A DNA stretch of 64,000 nucleotides from Enterobacteriaceae bacterium UBA5654 (GTDB lineage Bacteria > Pseudomonadota > Gammaproteobacteria > Enterobacterales > Enterobacteriaceae). A model generated the notes under the pieces. It had not been told where the DNA came from. It was given only the letters and a program-made list of their open reading frames with translations, and searched no databases. Position numbers and translations under genes: made by a program. The stretch is taken from positions 398,026 to 462,025 of the forward strand of contig DIJC01000014.1 of NCBI GenBank assembly GCA_002421005.1, in the 5' to 3' direction. Shown piece after piece: positions 59,817 to 64,000 of the stretch. Each line of letters begins with the position of its first letter. The first letter of the stretch is position 1.

Positions 59817-60599
59817 TTAATCACCGTACACATTGAAATCGAAATATTTTTTCGCCAGTTTGTCGTAGGTGCCGTCGGCGCGCACATCTTTCAGCGCTTT
59901 ATCAAAGGCAGCTTTCAGTTCGGTGTCATCTTTGCGCAGGCCCACGCCGGTGCCGTCGCCGAAGAATTTCTTGTCTTTAACCGAGGCACCGGCAAAGGCA
60001 AAATCTTTCCCGGCAGGCTGTTTGAGGAACCCTTCGCTGGCAGCGACTTCATCCTGCAACGCAGCGTCAAGGCGGCCTGCTGCAAGGTCGGAATAGATCA
60101 GATCCTGGTTGGCATAGGCAATAACATCCACGCCTTTGCTGCGCCAGTGATCGTTACCGTAGGCTTCCTGGGTAGAGCCTTGCAGGACCCCGACGTGTTT
60201 CCCTTTCAGCGACTCCAGCGTTGGCTGGATCGGCGAGCCTTTCGCGGCAATCAGGCGCGAGTCGGCAGCGTATAATTTGTCAGAGAAAGCGATTTCCTGC
60301 TGGCGCTTCTCGGTGATGGAGAGAGAAGAGATAATTGCGTCGATCTTTTTCGCCTTCAGCGACGGGATCAGGGCGTCAAAATCGCTGCCAACCCAGGTAC
60401 ATTTCACCTGAATACGCTTGCACATCTCATTACCCAAATCGATATCAAAACCCACAAACTGCCCTTTCGCATCTTTCGATGAAAAAGGTGCATAGGTGGC
60501 ATCTGTACCAATGCGCACCGTCTGCGGTAGCGCGGCGTTGACGCTGGCGGCGCTGCTTAAACCGATCAATAAAGACAGAGCCAGGACCGACTTCTTCAT
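59817..60599 (-). CDS. argT: periplasmic lysine/arginine/ornithine-binding protein ArgT
   Basis: The 260-residue precursor has a signal peptide (MKKSVLALSLLIGLSSAASV, cleaved after NA) and the same binding fold as HisJ. It delivers lysine, arginine and ornithine to HisQMP. It heads the argT-hisJQMP locus, with its own sigma-54 promoter, and is separated from hisJ by 249 bases. The sequence is close to E. coli and Salmonella ArgT. Confidence 0.97.
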   Translation of the reverse strand: MKKSVLALSLLIGLSSAASVNAALPQTVRIGTDATYAPFSSKDAKGQFVGFDIDLGNEMCKRIQVKCTWVGSDFDALIPSLKAKKIDAIISSLSITEKRQQEIAFSDKLYAADSRLIAAKGSPIQPTLESLKGKHVGVLQGSTQEAYGNDHWRSKGVDVIAYANQDLIYSDLAAGRLDAALQDEVAASEGFLKQPAGKDFAFAGASVKDKKFFGDGTGVGLRKDDTELKAAFDKALKDVRADGTYDKLAKKYFDFNVYGD

Positions 60600-60658
60600 A
60601 CATTCCCCTCAGATGTGGTGATTTTATTATGTCGTGGTGTTGTGCTGCGGATAAACCT

Positions 60659-60674
60659 TGCAGGTTTTATGCCA
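60659..60674 (-). promoter_or_regulatory. sigma-54 promoter of argT
   Basis: TGGCATAAAACCTGCA on the minus strand has the GG-N10-GC spacing of sigma-54 promoters. It is at the position of the known nitrogen-regulated argT promoter of Salmonella. The start would be near 60649, about 50 bases before the argT ATG. No clear NtrC sites were seen upstream. Confidence 0.82.
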
Positions 60675-60819
60675 TTTCAGCGCCGGAAGCGGGAACGGTG
60701 AAATGTGTTAATAAAACGTTGCAAATTATCATAAAGTGAAGATAGCAGGTCTGACAGACGAACCGCAGCAGCAGAAAGGGAAAATGACAGGAAAATGTCG
60801 GGGATATGATCGCGGTTAC

Positions 60820-60842
60820 AAAAATGCCCTGAAACAGGGCAT
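60820..60842 (-). terminator. terminator of the cvpA-purF-ubiX operon
   Basis: ATGCCCTG/CAGGGCAT (eight base pairs, three-base loop) is followed by TTTT on the minus strand, five bases past the ubiX stop. Confidence 0.92.
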
Positions 60843-60846
60843 GTTT

Positions 60847-61437
60847 TTAACGTTCGCGCTCTGCGGGTGCGCTTCCCGCCCAGCGGGTGAAGAGGTCTTC
60901 GGGCAGTTCGATATCAAGCTGATCGAGCACCCGGTTTACCGTCTGGTTGATGACATCATCAATGGATTGCGGACGGTGATAAAACGCCGGAACGGGCGGC
61001 ATGATCACCGCGCCCAGCTCTGCCGCCTGGGTCATCAGGCGCAGATGCCCCAGATGCAGCGGCGTTTCGCGCACGCACAGTACCAGCGGGCGGCGCTCTT
61101 TCAGCACCACGTCGGCGGCACGCGTCAGCAGGCCGTCGGTGTAGCTGTTCACAATGCCGGACAAGGTTTTGATCGAGCACGGCAGGATCACCATACCCGC
61201 CGTTTTAAACGACCCGGAGGAGATACTGGCGGCGATATCGCGCGCGTCGTGAACGACGTCCGCCAGCGCCTGAACTTCGCGCAGGGAAAGATCCGTTTCC
61301 AGCGCCAGCGTCTGGCGCGCGGCCAGGCTCATCACCAGATGCGTTTCTACATCAGGAACGTCACGTAAAATCTCTAATAACCGCACGCCGTAAATCGTGC
61401 CGCTGGCCCCCGAAATGCCGACAATGACTCTTTTCAT
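60847..61437 (-). CDS. ubiX: UbiX, flavin prenyltransferase
   Basis: The 196-residue enzyme makes prenylated FMN, the cofactor of the UbiD decarboxylase in ubiquinone synthesis. The flavin-binding GISGASGTIYGVRLLE, SISSGSFKTAGMVILPCS and RETPLHLGHLRLM motifs are intact. The start at 61437 is preferred to 61443 because of AAGGA spacing. A 93-base gap separates it from purF. The C-terminal tail is seven residues longer than in E. coli. Confidence 0.96.
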   Translation of the reverse strand: MKRVIVGISGASGTIYGVRLLEILRDVPDVETHLVMSLAARQTLALETDLSLREVQALADVVHDARDIAASISSGSFKTAGMVILPCSIKTLSGIVNSYTDGLLTRAADVVLKERRPLVLCVRETPLHLGHLRLMTQAAELGAVIMPPVPAFYHRPQSIDDVINQTVNRVLDQLDIELPEDLFTRWAGSAPAERER

Positions 61438-61530
61438 GAACATGTCCTTAATTCGTCATGCGCAGACTTTGCCGGATCCGGGTAACAGTTGCAACCGCCA
61501 CGCCCCTGTATCAGAAACGTAGCGCCGGGA

Positions 61531-63048
61531 TCATCCTTCGTTGTGCATCTCTAAATTTTCCACTTCGTTCTGACGCTGTACCGCTTTGGAATCGTCATTG
61601 CGCAGGGAATCGAGATAGTCGAGATACTGCTGATCGACATCTTTGGTGACGTAAATACCGTTAAATACCGAGCATTCGAACTGCTGAATTTCCGGGTTCT
61701 CTGCGCGGACCGCATCGATCAGATCGTTCAGATCCTGGAAAATCAGGCCATCAGCGCCAATGATTTGGCGGATTTCATCCACTTCACGCCCGTGGGCGAT
61801 CAGTTCGTTGGCGCTCGGCATATCAATACCGTAGACGTTCGGGAAGCGAATTTCCGGTGCGGCAGAGGCCAGATAAACTTTCTTCGCCCCGGCTTCACGC
61901 GCCATCTCGATAATTTGCTCGGAAGTGGTGCCGCGCACGATGGAATCGTCAACCAGCAGCACGTTTTTATCGCGGAACTCGGCGCGGTTAGCGTTGAGCT
62001 TGCGGCGCACTGATTTACGGCGCAGCTGCTGGCCCGGCATGATAAATGTGCGGCCGACGTAGCGGTTTTTTACGAAGCCCTGGCGGTAAGGTTTGTCCAG
62101 AATCCGGGCGATTTCCAGCGCGATATCGCAGGAGGTTTCCGGGATCGGGATCACCACGTCGATGTCCAGATCTTCCCACTCGCGGGCGATTTTCTCACCA
62201 AGCCTGGTGCCCATGTTCACGCGGGCGCTGTAAACGGAAATTTTGTCGATAAACGAATCCGGGCGGGCAAAGTAAACGTATTCAAACAGGCACGGATTGC
62301 TGACCGGGTTGTCAGCACACTGGCGGGTGAAGAGCTGGCCTTTTTCGGTGATGTAAATGGCTTCGCCCGGCGCAACGTCGCGCAGGAATTCAAAGCCCAG
62401 CGTATCGAGCGCCACGCTTTCCGAAGCCACCATGTATTCAATGCGCCCGTCGCCGATCGCGCGCTTGCCCAGCACCAGCGGGCGAATGCCGTTCGGATCG
62501 CGGAAGGCGACCATCCCGTGGCCGATAATCATCGCCACGCAGGCATACGCGCCACGGATCAGGCGGTTGGTCGCGGCAATGGCGGCAAAAATGTTGTCGG
62601 CTTCCAGCGGGTAGTGGCGGAAGTTATCCAGCTCGCTGGCAAAAACGTTGAGCAGAACTTCGGAATCAGAAGTGGTGTTGATATGGCGGCGCTTCTCCTC
62701 GAACAGCTTTTTACGCAGTTCGTGAGCGTTGGTCAGGTTGCCGTTGTGAGCAAGCGTAATACCATACGGTGAGTTAACGTAGAAAGGCTGCGCTTCTGAG
62801 GCGCTGGAACTGCCAGCGGTTGGGTAGCGGACGTGACCGATACCCATATTGCCCTGCATACGCTGCATGTGACGCGCTTCGAACACATCGCTGACCAGGC
62901 CGTTGGCTTTACGTAACCGAAAGCCGTTATTCGCATCAATGGTAATGATGCCTGCGGCATCCTGGCCACGATGCTGAAGCACCGTTAACGCGTCATAAAT
63001 AGACTGGTTGACCGGCATAACACCGGCGATACCGACAATACCGCACAT
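61531..63048 (-). CDS. purF: amidophosphoribosyltransferase
   Basis: The 505-residue enzyme carries out the first step of purine synthesis, making phosphoribosylamine from PRPP and glutamine. The Ntn-type glutaminase domain begins with the catalytic Cys right after Met1 (MCGIVGIAG), and the PRPP site is VLLVDDSIVRGTTS. It lies 33 bases after cvpA and shares the PurR-controlled promoter ahead of that gene. Confidence 0.98.
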   Translation of the reverse strand: MCGIVGIAGVMPVNQSIYDALTVLQHRGQDAAGIITIDANNGFRLRKANGLVSDVFEARHMQRMQGNMGIGHVRYPTAGSSSASEAQPFYVNSPYGITLAHNGNLTNAHELRKKLFEEKRRHINTTSDSEVLLNVFASELDNFRHYPLEADNIFAAIAATNRLIRGAYACVAMIIGHGMVAFRDPNGIRPLVLGKRAIGDGRIEYMVASESVALDTLGFEFLRDVAPGEAIYITEKGQLFTRQCADNPVSNPCLFEYVYFARPDSFIDKISVYSARVNMGTRLGEKIAREWEDLDIDVVIPIPETSCDIALEIARILDKPYRQGFVKNRYVGRTFIMPGQQLRRKSVRRKLNANRAEFRDKNVLLVDDSIVRGTTSEQIIEMAREAGAKKVYLASAAPEIRFPNVYGIDMPSANELIAHGREVDEIRQIIGADGLIFQDLNDLIDAVRAENPEIQQFECSVFNGIYVTKDVDQQYLDYLDSLRNDDSKAVQRQNEVENLEMHNEG

Positions 63049-63081
63049 ACGTCTTTTCCTCGTTAAGCCACATCTCAGGAC

Positions 63082-63570
63082 TTATGCCCTGGGCAAGAAA
63101 CTTGACGAGCTTTGCAGATAATCAAAGAACCATCTGATGATGAAACTGAATTGCGGAATGAGCTGGGATTTTTGCCAGTCTTCGCTTTTCGACATACTGG
63201 TGAAGGTGTCCAGAAAGAACAGAATGGCAGCGACGATCAGCGCGCCACGCAGAGCGCCGAAGCAGATCCCCAACACCCTGTCCGTACCCGACAGGCCGGT
63301 TTTCTCCACCAGTTGACCTATCACGTAGTTCACGATAGCGCCAACGATAAGCGTCGCGATAAACAGTATCGCGATAGCAATCCCATTTCGAACCAGTTCG
63401 TCTTCAAAGCCCGTAAACCAGACTGACAGATAAGTGTAGTAATGACTGGCAACAAAGAAAGCACAACCCCATGTCACCAGCGACAACGCTTCACGAACAA
63501 AACCACGGATCAGGCTAACCAGACAGGAAAAACCAATTACCGCGATAATAGCGTAATCAATCCAGACCAT
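63082..63570 (-). CDS. cvpA: CvpA, inner membrane colicin V production/membrane-integrity protein
   Basis: The 162-residue protein has four membrane helices and the conserved RGFVREALSLVTWGCAFFV segment. It was found as a gene needed for colicin V production and has roles in envelope and bile resistance. Length and C-terminus (SSSSFLPRA) match E. coli. The start at 63570 (MVWIDYAI) is taken from that match; an open extension to 63687 would cross the PurR box and is rejected. The 33-base spacing to purF fixes it as first gene of the operon. Confidence 0.96.
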   Translation of the reverse strand: MVWIDYAIIAVIGFSCLVSLIRGFVREALSLVTWGCAFFVASHYYTYLSVWFTGFEDELVRNGIAIAILFIATLIVGAIVNYVIGQLVEKTGLSGTDRVLGICFGALRGALIVAAILFFLDTFTSMSKSEDWQKSQLIPQFSFIIRWFFDYLQSSSSFLPRA

Positions 63571-63611
63571 TTTTGTCTCACGATTTACGCCCTGCCATCC
63601 AGTTGGGGCGC

Positions 63612-63640
63612 ATTCTAACAGAAAAAGAAAACGTTTGCGT
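63612..63640 (-). promoter_or_regulatory. cvpA-purF promoter with PurR box
   Basis: ACGCAAACGTTTTCTT (63625-63640, minus strand) matches the PurR operator consensus in full. It covers the -35 region, and TAGAAT (63612-63617) forms the -10. This is the known layout of the E. coli cvpA-purF promoter: repression by PurR with hypoxanthine or guanine. Confidence 0.92.
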
Positions 63641-63670
63641 AGGGATTTCCGTTCCCTGCACAAATAAAAA

Positions 63671-63815
63671 TGGCGCTGAAAAAACATTCAACGCCATCGC
63701 CAGTTTGGGCCATTCCGCCCTCTGCTGGCGAGGGGGAAAAGCGCCGGAAGGTGGGGGCTGTGCCGGGCAGTCCCGGCTCGCCAGAAAGCGCCGGGACGTT
63801 GGCGCTGTACCGGAC
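63671..63815. other. degenerate GC-rich intergenic repeats upstream of cvpA
   Basis: No gene is supported here. Two imperfect copies starting with GCGCCGG (63741 and 63788) are offset by 47 bases and share GCTGT followed by CCGG. They lead into the 81-bp tandem array. dedD, the E. coli neighbour, is not reached before the window ends. Confidence 0.55.
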
Positions 63816-63833
63816 GGCTCCCCCTCTCCCCGA

Positions 63834-64000
63834 CCCTCTCCCTGGGGGAGAGGGAGAAAAGCGGCCTTTTCCCTGTTAAGGGGAAAGGCGCTTAAACTTA
63901 TCCCCCGGACCGTCCCCTCTCCCTGCGGGAGAGGGAGAAAGACAGCCTTTTCCCTGTCATGGAGAAAGGCGCTCAAACGTATCCCCCGGACGATCCCCTC
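63834..64000. repeat. tandem array with 81-bp period, continues past window
   Basis: CCCTCTCCCT recurs at 63834, 63915 and (cut off) 63996, a period of 81. Each unit has two palindromes: CCCTCTCCC/GGGAGAGGG and CCTTTTCCC/GGGAAAGG, separated by about 20 bases, plus a CTTAAACTTATCCCC-like block. Because 81 is a multiple of three, both strands show long open frames of low-complexity proteins (LPLPQGEG type), which are not real genes. Confidence 0.9.

Noticed and set aside
63578..63976. 132-residue minus-strand frame of LPLPQGEG-type protein
   Set aside because: It is made of the 81-bp tandem repeat and crosses the PurR box. The repeat period is a multiple of three, so open frames arise by chance.
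63834..64000. CRISPR array
   Set aside because: The repeat period has no unique spacers; whole units repeat, so it is an ordinary tandem array.

Overview
The window is a stretch of chromosome from a member of the Enterobacteriaceae. Most genes match the Escherichia coli/Salmonella order from yfaY to cvpA at near-full protein length. It is not E. coli itself: cheV sits between rbn and nuoN and a PTS plus split-transketolase operon follows yfcC, both as in Salmonella. A monofunctional catalase lies between yfaZ and nudI. menF, the ais-arn-pmrD block, yfcF and rpnB are not at their E. coli positions. The genus (Enterobacter, Lelliottia, Kosakonia, Citrobacter or similar) cannot be fixed from sequence reading alone.

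Layout. 1-4.6 kb: a minus-strand carbohydrate cluster with an AraC regulator, a Gfo/Idh/MocA dehydrogenase, a ThuA-like protein, a TIM-barrel sugar isomerase/epimerase, and a second dehydrogenase cut by the window edge. 4.7-9.8 kb: yfaY, yfaZ, katA, an Rpn-family nuclease and nudI. 9.8-15.4 kb: menDHBCE, tightly overlapped, with no menF. 15.6-18.6 kb: elaB, elaA, rbn and cheV, the last with a FliA-type promoter. 18.6-33.8 kb: the complete nuoA-N operon for respiratory complex I (nuoC and nuoD fused). 34.4-37.5 kb: lrhA and alaA around a long AT-rich gap. 37.5-41.8 kb: yfbR, yfbS, hxpA, yfbU, yfbV. 42.1-45.6 kb: ackA-pta. 45.8-52.7 kb: yfcC with an ArgR-like operator, then an ascorbate-type PTS/transketolase operon divergent from a LacI-family repressor. 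52.7-56.5 kb: yfcD, yfcE, yfcG, folX, yfcH and an acetyltransferase. 56.5-60.6 kb: argT-hisJQMP, basic amino-acid uptake. 60.8-63.6 kb: cvpA-purF-ubiX behind a PurR box. 63.7-64 kb: tandem repeats with an 81-bp period running off the end.

How the genes work together. Complex I feeds electrons to quinones; menDHBCE makes menaquinone and UbiX supports ubiquinone synthesis. AckA-Pta handles overflow acetate, and LrhA is a motility regulator alongside CheV. Most of the window is conserved core. The parts most worth a second look are an Rpn nuclease gene with a well-formed ribosome site in front of an internal start (a likely nested antitoxin), the PTS/transketolase operon with two palindromic operators and a perfect CRP site, a sigma-54 promoter with paired NtrC-like sites ahead of hisJ, ArgR-like boxes ahead of yfcC, the loss of menF, and the left-edge cluster that looks suited to 3-keto-glycoside metabolism.
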